A DNA stretch of 64,000 bases from positions 52,497,401-52,561,400 of the forward strand of contig OX365948.1 in assembly GCA_947247005.1 (NCBI GenBank). Reading direction: 5' to 3'. Below are positions 58,801 to 64,000 of this stretch, in pieces. The stretch comes from Spisula solida. Lineage: Eukaryota > Mollusca > Bivalvia > Venerida > Mactridae. Both the position numbers and the translations under genes were made by a program. Position 1 is the stretch's first letter. Each line of letters opens with the position of its first letter. Under the pieces are notes generated by a model. It worked only from the letters and a program-made list of their open reading frames with translations, had not been told where the DNA came from and ran no database searches.

Positions 58801-60987
58801 GTGACACCTAAACACAACATAAACCACATGAAAATGTCCTTCTCATATTTGTCTGCATATATGTGGAATGTAACCCCAACAAACATTCGTCTGCTTACAT
58901 CACTTAATTCGTTCAAAAAATCAGTAAAACATTTCTTATTACGCAAACAAAAATATTAATACCATATACGTATGACTTCAATTATCTATGTTGGAAATAA
59001 CGAAATTGAATATTTAAATTGTTTACTAATAGTATGTGTGTACTTTGAGTGATTGTCAATATAACATGTGTTGTTGTTGTTGTTTGTTTTATAGAAGGCC
59101 TTGTTTAAATTAAGATGTATGTGAATTCGTCAATTGTATATGTATGTACATGTTACCTTCTCTAAATAAAGATATTATTAAGTATTTTCGACGGATACAA
59201 AAGTTTATATATAATAAGTAGTGTATTCTTTGAAAGTGTATTTCTAAGGATAGTAACTGTAGGTCATATGCAAGTTAACAAACTGATCGAGACAGTGTCT
59301 TTACAGTGTTTCTCAGATTGTAGTTATAATAATAATAATAATAAAGACTTTATTTAACGAGGACACTCATTTGACAATTATATTAAATGGCAATATTCCA
59401 TGAGATCCTCAACAATGAACAATTGAACAAGAACACTAGTACATAAAAGAAAAGAGTATAATGGCAATTTGGCCCATATGACGTGCACAATATCATAATT
59501 TTATATATGATTTAGGAATTTCATAAAAGAGTAGCGTCTGGTCTTAAAGAACTCATATTGCATAAATAAACAAATGTAGAAACGTTGTTCTGTCTCATCA
59601 AAAGCATGTCAAAATATTCAGAATATACCAATTCTAAAATATGCTAAACTGCAAGCTAGCCGAGACGATTTTAACTTATACATAAGATTCAGATCAGGGC
59701 TGGTATTCACAAAGCATCTTAGTAGAAATCTTAGAATTTTCTTAAAAACATTAAATTTCCTTAAGTGTGTCAGCCTAACAAGATACTCAAAATTCTTGAG
59801 CTGTGACATAGGTTTAAAGCATTGTAGGAAGAGCTACAATAATCACTAAGAAAACATGGCTTAATCTTCAATGTTAGGGAAATATGCGTAACCCAAGGTT
59901 TTGACTTAAGTCAGAATATTTAAGTTTTCCACTAAGATGCTTTGTGAATACCAGCCCAGATCTTTCTTGATGGCTAAACAGCCTTGCAGTCCATAATTTA
60001 CGCAAAGCATCCAAAAACATGCCTCCTCGATGGCCTAGTCGTTGAGCGTTCGCTTCGAGTGCGGGAGGTCTCGGGTTCGATCCCTGGCCGCGTCATACCA
60101 AAGACGAAATAAAAATGGTACCAGAAATTCCCTTGCTAGACGCTCAGCATAAAAGGGAAACTGGCCTCTCTTCTCTCATACCCTCGTGGCGATGGATAAC
60201 ATCAGGAATGAGGTGTCGAGAGTGATTAATAAAAGTTGGTAAAACTTGTTTGACGATCGACGTTAAATAAATTAGTATAAACTAAAACATGATTTTTCGA
60301 AGCCTCGAGATCTTATGATATACAGTGAAGTTCCGATAATAAGACCAGTCAAAAAGTGGTCTTATTAGCGAATCGGTCTTAATAACGGACCTGTTTTGTT
60401 CTAAATTTGATACTTTGGGAACACAACATTGCAAAAATCTTCATGACTTCGAAATAATTGAAATGGTCCTATTAACGGAACTTCACTGTACTAGTGAGAT
60501 GGTTTGGATTTTTGCCACCTTAATCACTATGTGTGTGTGTTTGACAAATGAAAGCGGAAGTTCTAACCTGTATGATGTTGCGCATTTCCGCCCACGATAT
60601 CGTACCGTCCCCATCAATGTCGTACACTTTGAATGCCCAGGTTATTTTAGTCTCCGCATCCGTACTTCCAGAAAGGCACAGTCCCAGCAAAAACTCTTGA
60701 AAATTAACATGACCGTCGTTGTTCACGTCAAAAGATCGAAAAACATGGTCAGCAAATTCCTCAGACTCACAATGAAACAGTGCGTTATAAACTTTCTTAA
60801 ACTCGTCTCGATCGAGTTCTTCACTTTTCTTGGAATTTCGGCCCTCTTGGTATGTTGTGTAACACGCTTGTATTTCCTCTTCGGAAAGTTCTCCTTTTAT
60901 TAAAGAATGTAATTTGTTCAAATTCTTTTTGTCCAGCTTTTGAGAACCATGCTTTTGAGAAGCACACTTCGCGTTCTTTGCCCCCAT
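40548..60987 (-). CDS. Neuronal calcium sensor / recoverin-like EF-hand protein, complete gene (235 aa)
   Basis: Likely membrane-associated calcium sensor of the recoverin/NCS group. Two coding exons, 60987-60568 (140 codons) and 40835-40548 (95 codons plus TGA), join in phase 0 across a 19,732-bp intron with donor GTTAGA and acceptor CTCTTTTCAG. The ATG chosen gives MGAKNAKC; no ATG lies in frame upstream before the previous stop. Gly2 and Lys7 suit N-myristoylation, although position 6 is Ala rather than the usual Ser. EF loops with all key acids: 87-98 (DVNNDGHVNFQE), 123-134 (DIDGDGTISWAE) and 204-215 (DSDKDGTITLEE). The EF1 region near 48-61 lacks ligands, as is normal in this family, though not through the usual Cys-Pro. 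The EF3-EF4 gap is about 69 residues, roughly 30 more than in recoverin or hippocalcin. A diverged KChIP-like or other NCS member remains possible. Confidence 0.92.
40869..41070. mobile_element. MITE family E, diverged copy
   Basis: TACTTTAAAATCATTGATAT, GTCGTGGATTGCATGG, CCACGAATTTACGTCCCC and AGTATTTTTACCG follow the family E order. It extends the open frame upstream of exon 2 by chance. Confidence 0.55.
41340..41495. mobile_element. MITE family B, full copy
   Basis: Palindromic: TTAGGCCATTTCGACTGGGC TGTTTCGTG and GGTTCCCG at the left; CAGGAACCAGGCTAAAACTT GCTTCACGAAACAGGCCCAA TCGAAAAGGCCTAA at the right. TA edges. A half copy lies at 54769-54876. Confidence 0.8.
41496..44330. other. Calcium-sensor intron sequence, little recognised
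   Basis: A weak tRNA-like stretch (GGGTAGCGCCTGTGGTAGAG) occurs at about 42115-42170. GTCACATTCAT is directly duplicated near 43111. Open frames here show no known domains. Confidence 0.35.
44336..44696. mobile_element. MITE family A, youngest-looking full copy with 5-bp target duplication
   Basis: Starts CAGTGTAGCAATACCACGTG and ends CACGTGGTATTGCTACACTG, 361 bp, palindromic almost throughout, including CCATTACCCTGTGAAA opposite TTTCACAGGGTAATGG in the middle. TTAGT flanks both sides (44331-44335, 44697-44701). Confidence 0.92.
44702..47580. other. Calcium-sensor intron sequence, no gene recognised
   Basis: TTTCGAGCACCTGGCTTAAC to GAGATAACGAGGTTTTACTG (about 45938-46008) resembles the fragment at 17665-17720 (GTAAAACCTCGGTAATACGA) in inverse orientation, suggesting another dispersed family. 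A weak tRNA-like box pair may exist near 46790. Nothing else. Confidence 0.35.
47581..47787. mobile_element. MITE family E, well-preserved copy
   Basis: TACCGTAAAATTATATATTT TCGCGATGTC at the left and ATCGCAAAGATTTTTGACTT TACAGTA at the right. Contains AAATTTCGCGAATTTG and an opposed GCGAAAATAGCAAAAATTTA. Confidence 0.78.
48165..48243 (-). mobile_element. tRNA-derived SINE head (family 2), second copy
   Basis: Minus strand GGTAATCGAGTGGGAAACGC, TTGATTACGAATCGAGAGAT and GGTTTGAATCTAGACCG parallel the head at 2888-2968. Confidence 0.5.
48596..48622. repeat. AAAACAAAG tandem microsatellite
   Basis: Three 9-10 bp units of GAAAACAAA in a row. Confidence 0.85.
48884..49111 (-). mobile_element. 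tRNA-derived SINE family 1, copy 4
   Basis: On the minus strand ATAGCCTGGTGGATGAGTGT, CTCGGGTCCGGTCCAAGGCC, CTTGCTAGACGTTTAG and a GATGCCTCATTTTTGATGAC complement follow the family order; the B-box is mutated, so it is an old copy. Confidence 0.78.
49112..49696. other. No gene recognised
   Basis: Intronic DNA. CCGATTGTCAAACTGTATGT-type and inverse words near 49465-49570 (GTTTGACAATCGGAACGATC versus GATGTTCCGATTGATAGTTT) form one imperfect inverted repeat. Confidence 0.35.
49697..49784. mobile_element. MITE family G, 88-bp solitary copy
   Basis: CCCTGCGTTCAACGAAGAAT TACGTG facing CACGTAATCCTTCGTTGAAC GCAGGG; CAG on both flanks could be a 3-bp target duplication. The same termini occur at 52738, 52992, 53378 and 53481. 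Confidence 0.75.
49785..50473. other. No gene recognised
   Basis: Intronic DNA with no clear element. Confidence 0.3.
50783..51030 (-). mobile_element. MITE family D, inverted and truncated
   Basis: TATAGTCCAGTCAGGG, then after an extra about 110 bp, CAGTGACGCAGCGGTCGGGT, ACCAATTATAAAGGC and ATTTTAATGCTAAACTTAC, which are the reverse complement of the 36016 copy. The far end is missing. Confidence 0.65.
51038..51181. mobile_element. MITE family A, right half only
   Basis: AGTAAATTTCCCCTTAGCGT, GAAGAAATAAAATACTTATG and AGGTCACGTGGTATAGCTAC match the right arm of 44336-44696; the left arm is absent. Confidence 0.7.
51257..51491. mobile_element. MITE family H copy
   Basis: TACTATCTTATCAAAGCAAT TACG at the left, CGTAAGTGCTTTGATAAAAC AGTA at the right. 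The interior GGAGCTGCAATACTAACAAAG parallels 53049. Confidence 0.78.
52055..52470. mobile_element. MITE family L, long inverted repeats
   Basis: CCGGGATTACAACGAATACT TACACTCAGCACTCAA at the left, and GAGTGCTGAGTGTAAGTATT TGTTGTAATCCCGG at the right. Arms of about 40 bp differ mostly at one internal repetition of CACTCAA. A third CTGAGTGCTGAGTGTGGCAC block sits in the middle. Confidence 0.78.
52992..53378. mobile_element. Inner MITE family G copy
   Basis: CCCTGCGTTCAAGGAAAAAT AACGTGACGCACGTTTCG at the left and GCGTCACGTGATTTTTCCTT GAACGTAGGG at the right. GGTACGAAACGTTTCGTACC, a perfect 20-bp palindrome at about 53284-53303, lies just past the inserted family H element. Confidence 0.75.
53049..53279. 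mobile_element. MITE family H copy, innermost of the nest
   Basis: TACTGTTTTATCAAAGCACT TACG at the left, CGTAAGTGCTTTGATAAAAC AGTA at the right: 23-24 bp perfect inverted ends with TA edges. The best preserved member of the family. Confidence 0.85.
53482..54286. other. No gene recognised
   Basis: A plus-strand open stretch of about 91 codons (53825-54100) lacks an ATG start, a known domain and convincing splice sites; judged chance. Confidence 0.35.
54287..54926. mobile_element. MITE family A copy disrupted by foreign DNA
   Basis: Left CAGGGTGGCAATACCACGTG and right CACGTGGTATTGCTACACTG with the central CCATTACCCTGTGAAACC foldback. Normal right-arm sequence stops near 54574 and resumes near 54883; the intervening about 310 bp include half of a family B element. 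Confidence 0.75.
54769..54876. mobile_element. MITE family B, left half
   Basis: GCCCGTTTCGACTGGGCTGT TTCGTGAAGCAAGTTTTAGC CTGGTTCCCG matches 41340 onward; the mirrored right arm beyond GAACGGGAAC is missing. Confidence 0.65.
54927..56143. other. No gene recognised
   Basis: Intronic DNA. TAGCCGACATTTGCCGATTT follows TCCGACATTTGTCGATAT near 55868, a small direct repeat. No exons. Confidence 0.35.
56148..56348 (-). mobile_element. tRNA-derived SINE family 1, copy 5 (internal deletion)
   Basis: Minus strand: CCTCGATAGCTTAGTGGTTG, GTCACGGGTTCGCG, then the body. The CTTGCTAGACGCTCAGC block is deleted. AATAT, extendable to GGAATAT, flanks both sides. It interrupts a family R-like sequence (GGTCCTCAACCTTTATGCAG before, TTACAAGATTCTAACTTGCG after). 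Confidence 0.78.
56743..56956. mobile_element. MITE family F copy 1
   Basis: ATAACTCTAGCGCGATAAAT TGCAATACAAAAACAAACAC at the left opposite GTGTTTGTTTTTGTACTGCA ATTTATCGCGTTGGAGTT at the right. Arms of about 40 bp. Confidence 0.85.
57090..57305. mobile_element. MITE family F copy 2
   Basis: Nearly identical to copy 1 throughout (a handful of substitutions in about 214 bp), same orientation, separated by only 133 bp. TA edges. Confidence 0.87.
57307..58053. other. No gene recognised
   Basis: Intronic A+T-rich DNA without exons or clear elements. Confidence 0.35.
58054..58262. mobile_element. MITE family E copy
   Basis: TACCGTAAAGTTATTAATTT TCGCGG at the left, CCACCGCGAATATGAATAAG TTTACA at the right. 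Confidence 0.65.
58472..58646. repeat. Inverted repeat at the 5' edge of the LINE fragment
   Basis: CAGGTAACTGTATCATTGAT TAAGA (58478-58502 region) faces TCTTAATTAATGATACAGTT ACCTG (58618-58642 region) with one mismatch, around a spacer of A and T runs. The right arm overlaps the first codons of the LINE frame. Confidence 0.6.
58627..59180 (+). mobile_element. 5'-truncated LINE (reverse transcriptase C-terminus and 3' tail)
   Basis: An open frame at 58627-58959 encodes LEWLSFTNRCHYHTVVMVYK, then LTPNYLSNI, and ends LTSLNSFKKSVKHFLLRKQ. This is the conserved C-terminal region downstream of reverse transcriptase in jockey/CR1-type LINEs (LxWLP, MVYK, LSSFKxxLKxxLL pattern). Catalytic YxDD motifs are absent because the copy is 5'-truncated. 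The stop is followed by about 220 bp of 3' untranslated sequence ending AAATAAAGATATTATTA; the same tail is at 28540-28737 on the other strand. It is not an independent gene. Confidence 0.82.
59181..59697. other. No gene recognised; short (AAT)n tail
   Basis: ATAATAATAATAATAAAG at about 59327-59344 followed by GACTTTATTTAACGAGGACA looks like the tail of another degraded retroelement in reverse. No coding remnant was identified. Confidence 0.35.
59698..59957. mobile_element. MITE family C copy 2
   Basis: Perfect 27-bp inverted termini GGGCTGGTATTCACAAAGCA TCTTAGT, as in copy 1. AGATC on both sides (with one extra A on the left) is a candidate 5-bp target duplication. Confidence 0.87.
60022..60282 (+). 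mobile_element. tRNA-derived SINE family 1, copy 6, with 8-bp target duplication
   Basis: CCTCCTCGATGGCCTAGTCG, GGTTCGATCCCTGGCC and the complete body. AAAACATG at 60014-60021 and 60283-60290 flanks it, defining the element as about 261 bp. The best copy for defining the family. Confidence 0.9.
60321..60490. mobile_element. MITE family J
   Basis: TACAGTGAAGTTCCGATAAT opposite ATTAACGGAACTTCACTGTA with TA edges. GACCAGTCAAAAAGTGGTCT is an inner foldback. It lies 78 bp from the donor splice site of calcium-sensor exon 1. Confidence 0.82.
60568..60987 (-). CDS. Calcium-sensor exon 1 (myristoylation site, EF1-EF3)
   Basis: Encodes residues 1-140. The signature includes FDVNNDGHVNFQEFLLGLC and WAFKVYDIDGDGTI, both typical of recoverin-type proteins. 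An acceptor-like TTTTTTTAAACAG just upstream of the ATG (about 61005-61020) would allow a 5' untranslated exon further upstream, which I cannot locate. Confidence 0.93.
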
Positions 60988-61799
60988 TTTCGTGTTCACA
61001 ACTCTAACTGTTTAAAAAAAATCTCTTAAGTACTTAAGTCAAACTCCGCAAAACATTTAGTACGCACATTTACACTGCCAAGAACAATTTGTTTGTGTAT
61101 CAGTCGCGCATTTCTAATTTATTAAATATTAATGCTGAGTTAGTGATCGATTTATTAAAGACATTAGTTCGTTGTTAGTTAGGGTTCACTGATTTTAATC
61201 AGCCTCATGGTACTACGAACTGTATTATAAAACTCCGATCAGAATGCTCGGCTTGTACTCTAAGATATCACTTGTTCCGCTTATCATTGGGTTTTATTAA
61301 GTCGTTGCTCTATGGTGCGTTCTCTTCGACAATATCCAATCAAAAACCATGTAACAATCGCGCCTTGCATTTATTTAGATCAATACAGAAAATGCGATCA
61401 GGTCGCACTTCAATTATTCAGTCCCCATAATTGATTCAATTGTGCGACAGCTTTAAATATACTTTGTTACATGCACATGTTGTTATCGAGCACCCAACGG
61501 GAGGAAAATATCGGTACACGTGTTATATTATAGGTATTGTCTATATATAATACCATATGCCGAATAAGTACAGGCCCTAACCATACCGGAATATTTTGAA
61601 ATTGTCCCGCAATGATCAACAGGTTTCGATTAGCATCTCGATATTACCTCAGCCAAGACACTATCGTGGTTAATATTTAAACAGCAGGTATTATATATGT
61701 ATATAGGCAACCAATCACGTGTATTATTGATCTGTAATTACTAATACTTACAAGATAATTAACCACACTTCGGTTGGTTTCTGTGGTAGAGCTGGTAGT
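60988..61799. other. Upstream region of the calcium-sensor gene
   Basis: Expected to hold the promoter or a 5' untranslated exon of the minus-strand gene. No convincing TATA box, initiator or CpG-rich stretch was seen. Confidence 0.35.
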
Positions 61800-62018
61800 T
61801 AATTGTAAAGATCGGGAACCAGACAAGATCGGTGGTGATCGGGAACCAGACAAGATCGGTGGTGATCGGGAACCAGACAAGATCGGTGATGGATTGTAAA
61901 GATCGGGAACCAGACAAGATCAGTGGTGATCGGGAACCTGACAAGATCGGTGGTGGATTGTAAAGATCGCGAACCAGACAAGATCGGTGGTGATCGGGAA
62001 CCAGACAAGACCGGTGGT
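61800..62018 (+). repeat. 27/37-bp minisatellite, left block
   Basis: Units of GATCGGGAACCAGACAAGAT CGGTGGT, some followed by a 10-bp spacer GGATTGTAAA. Same strand and same units as 63452-63640, so the two blocks were probably one array. Confidence 0.88.
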
Positions 62019-63451
62019 GACGTTGCGCAAGCAATTCGTACTCACGAACGTCTAGTTTTTCGACGTCATTTCGACTTTATTGGACAATGTTCACCCTGTT
62101 GACTCTTTTCCAAGGGGTGCGACCACTTACTGTCCGATTGAAAATAGAAAAGTATGCTTAAGGGCAGGATAAAATTGTCTTTATGGCGATATAAAATTTA
62201 GTTCATATCGAGAGTAAATAGTTTCGTGACCTCTGCTGAAATACAAAAATACGCGTAATTTTAATATCTGTATGTTTTTGTTTCTGATTATTCTAAAAAC
62301 GTTCACAGTGATTTGTTTCATTTTTTTAAATGTTTTTGTAACATGCTTTAAGAACATACGGGCGGAATTGCATGGGGGCCGTGTGCATTGTTACTGTGTG
62401 GATTATAGATTCAATACTTCAGGGGTATCATGTACATATCCAGGATGCGTGGATGATGAATATGTCCAAGTGTTTTCCGTTCTACCAATAACAATAATGC
62501 ATATATGTACCATTCCAACGGACTCCGGAGATAGATTGTTAAAACAGATTAACACCAAAATGTGCTCCAACATAGCTGTACTGCCTTTTCGTCACCCGGG
62601 ACGCTTTCAATCCAGCGTTACCGTAACGTCGTTCAAGTTTGCGGTTTTTAAAATTTAAGACTTAGCAACACGTCTGTAATACCAAAATGACTAGGGTAAT
62701 ATTGAAAAAAAACGATATGTCCGTACTTGGTACACGATGAACATTCAATATCTAACACGATTAATGTAAAATTGGCATTACTGTGCAAATCGTAAGCGAA
62801 CATAAATACACCATAATGGCAAAAACGTGCCGTAAATCACGCATTTTTTTACTTTTTAAGACTCAGAAAAATCTGAAAATTTCCATTTTTGAAACGTTAT
62901 TTTAAAAATATATTTCCAGACAGTAATTTAGAAGCTATGAACAGTATTACTCTTGATTAAAATACAGATGAAATCAACAGAACAGAAAATATAAACATTT
63001 GAATAAAAAAACCGGGTCAAAATGTCGCAAAAATTGAAAATCTTACATACCGGAAAACTGGCCGTTTTCCACCGCCCTTCCGGTTCCGGCGAGATGACGT
63101 CACTGAAACTCCGGGAATGACGACGTTGACATATTGAACGTCATCCCGCAAAATTTCGTTGGAATCGGACAATGTTTTCTAGCTTTATTTTCATTGTAAT
63201 GTCGGTACCGTGTGTACGGATGTTACATTTTACAACGTCAAAAATTGGATTTATTAAGGACCGAATCGCTTGTCATAATAATCCGCTATAACATGTAATT
63301 AGCATTTATATATCATTAAAATGAGAATAATTTATGCTTTCTAACGATAAATAATGTTTGGGGTTTAATATATTCTGATTCGAAGGACGATGTTTTTCAA
63401 TAGCGTTAGTAACGTAAAATGTCGATGAGCACGAATAGCTTGCGCAACGTC
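62019..63451. mobile_element. 1.43-kb inverted-repeat element inserted in the minisatellite
   Basis: GACGTTGCGCAAGCAATTCG TACTCA at the left matches the complement of TGAGCACGAATAGCTTGCGC AACGTC at the right, with two mismatches in about 26 bp. The interior has one 128-codon plus-strand frame (62272-62658) with a hydrophobic start but no recognisable domain, and paired GACGTCA/TGACGTC-type words. No transposase could be read, so it is probably non-autonomous. Target duplication is unclear because both flanks are repetitive. Confidence 0.6.
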
Positions 63452-63640
63452 TGATGGATTGTAAATATCGGGAACCAGACAAGACCGGTGGTGGATTGTA
63501 TCGATCGGGAACCAGCAAAGGTCGGTGGTGGATTGTATCGATCGGGAACCTGCAAAGGTCGGTGGTGGATTGTATCGATCGGGAACCAGCAAAGGTCGGT
63601 GGTGGATTGTAAAGATCGGGAACCAGACAAGATCGGTGGT
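63452..63640 (+). repeat. 37-bp minisatellite, right block
   Basis: Five or so units of ATCGGGAACCAGCAAAGGTC GGTGGTGGATTGTATCG with AAAGG/ACAAG variants. A stray partial unit (AGATCGGGGACCAGAC) remains at about 63691-63706. Confidence 0.87.
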
Positions 63641-63758
63641 AGATTCAGGACAATTCTTACATTACATTGGATTGGGGCTTAAACTACGAAGATAGTTAAG
63701 ATCGGGGACCAGACTAAACACTTCTTGATCGCCTAAATTGAACATCCATTCACTTGGT

Positions 63759-63900
63759 GTGGCCATCGTAGCTCAGTGATTAGCGCGCTCGCAGTCTAAT
63801 CTGGCGACCCAGTTTCAAATCCGGGTAGAGGCATACATGATGGCCATATTTCAGCAGAAAGCTGACTGGCAAATAAAGGCTATGCTCGGCATTTTTTAGA
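63759..63900 (+). mobile_element. tRNA-derived SINE (family 3)
   Basis: GGCCATCGTAGCTCAGTGAT TAGCGC (A-box) and CAGTTTCAAATCCGGG (B-box), then a body to about 63900 with a T-rich end. Related to 17004-17078. The B-box departs from GGTTCRA, so pol III activity is doubtful. Confidence 0.6.
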
Positions 63901-64000
63901 ATTTTTTTATTAAGTTAAAACATAGATTTACATATCCGTGATTTAATTTCGTGGTTAAAAAGAACTTTTCATAATCAACTCAACTTGCATTAAATTTGAT

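Noticed and set aside
60415..60903. 162-codon plus-strand frame opposite calcium-sensor exon 1
   Set aside because: Antisense shadow of the real EF-hand exon and the family J element.
61677..62034. Overlapping minus-strand frames with repeated SGSRSPPIL
   Set aside because: Translation of the 27/37-bp minisatellite, with no independent coding evidence.
62272..62658. 128-codon frame with a hydrophobic start inside the 1.43-kb element, as a secreted protein or transposase
   Set aside because: No domain or catalytic motif recognised, and it is unsupported outside the element; kept only as part of the element.

Overview
The window reads as intron-rich, A+T-rich animal nuclear DNA. It has GT-AG introns, a tetraspanin, a recoverin-type calcium sensor, tRNA-derived SINEs, LINE remnants and a very dense population of short inverted-repeat elements. 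A marine invertebrate, probably a lophotrochozoan such as a bivalve mollusc, is my best guess. That placement is inference from genome style; no sequence here proves it. There are no prokaryotic or viral genes.

Only two protein-coding genes can be supported, both on the minus strand. (1) A complete tetraspanin spans 19529 to 5893. It has nine small coding exons (49-87 bp), all GT-AG with consistent phases, and encodes 210 residues. The first coding exon lies 7.2 kb upstream of the second. (2) A complete two-exon neuronal-calcium-sensor-like EF-hand protein of 235 residues has exon 1 at 60987-60568 and exon 2 at 40835-40548, separated by a 19.7 kb phase-0 intron. It carries an N-terminal MG (candidate myristoylation), three intact EF loops, one degenerate EF loop and an unusually long EF3-EF4 linker. 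The two genes are unrelated in sequence; they could both act at membranes, but nothing here ties them together.

Layout: 1-5.9 kb holds a 49-bp tandem array at the window edge, a palindromic element and otherwise featureless DNA. 5.9-19.5 kb is the tetraspanin, with several elements and a 33-bp minisatellite in its introns. 19.5-40.5 kb is intergenic, with SINEs, a piggyBac-like TTAA element, a 35-bp repeat open in all three forward frames, a tandem tRNA-like triplication, a 43-bp array and a 1.6-kb satellite with a 482-bp higher-order period. 40.5-61 kb is the calcium-sensor gene, whose intron is crowded with nested elements. 61-64 kb is upstream DNA with a minisatellite split by a 1.43-kb inverted-repeat element.

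The distinctive content is the non-autonomous element community. By eye I could separate about a dozen inverted-repeat families, named here A-L, R and P by terminal sequence, several with 3-9 copies in 64 kb. There is one recurrent tRNA-derived SINE (six copies). Several insertions are nested, which gives relative ages; the clearest is a three-level nest at 52738-53481. Boundaries of repeats were read by eye and may be off by a few bases.
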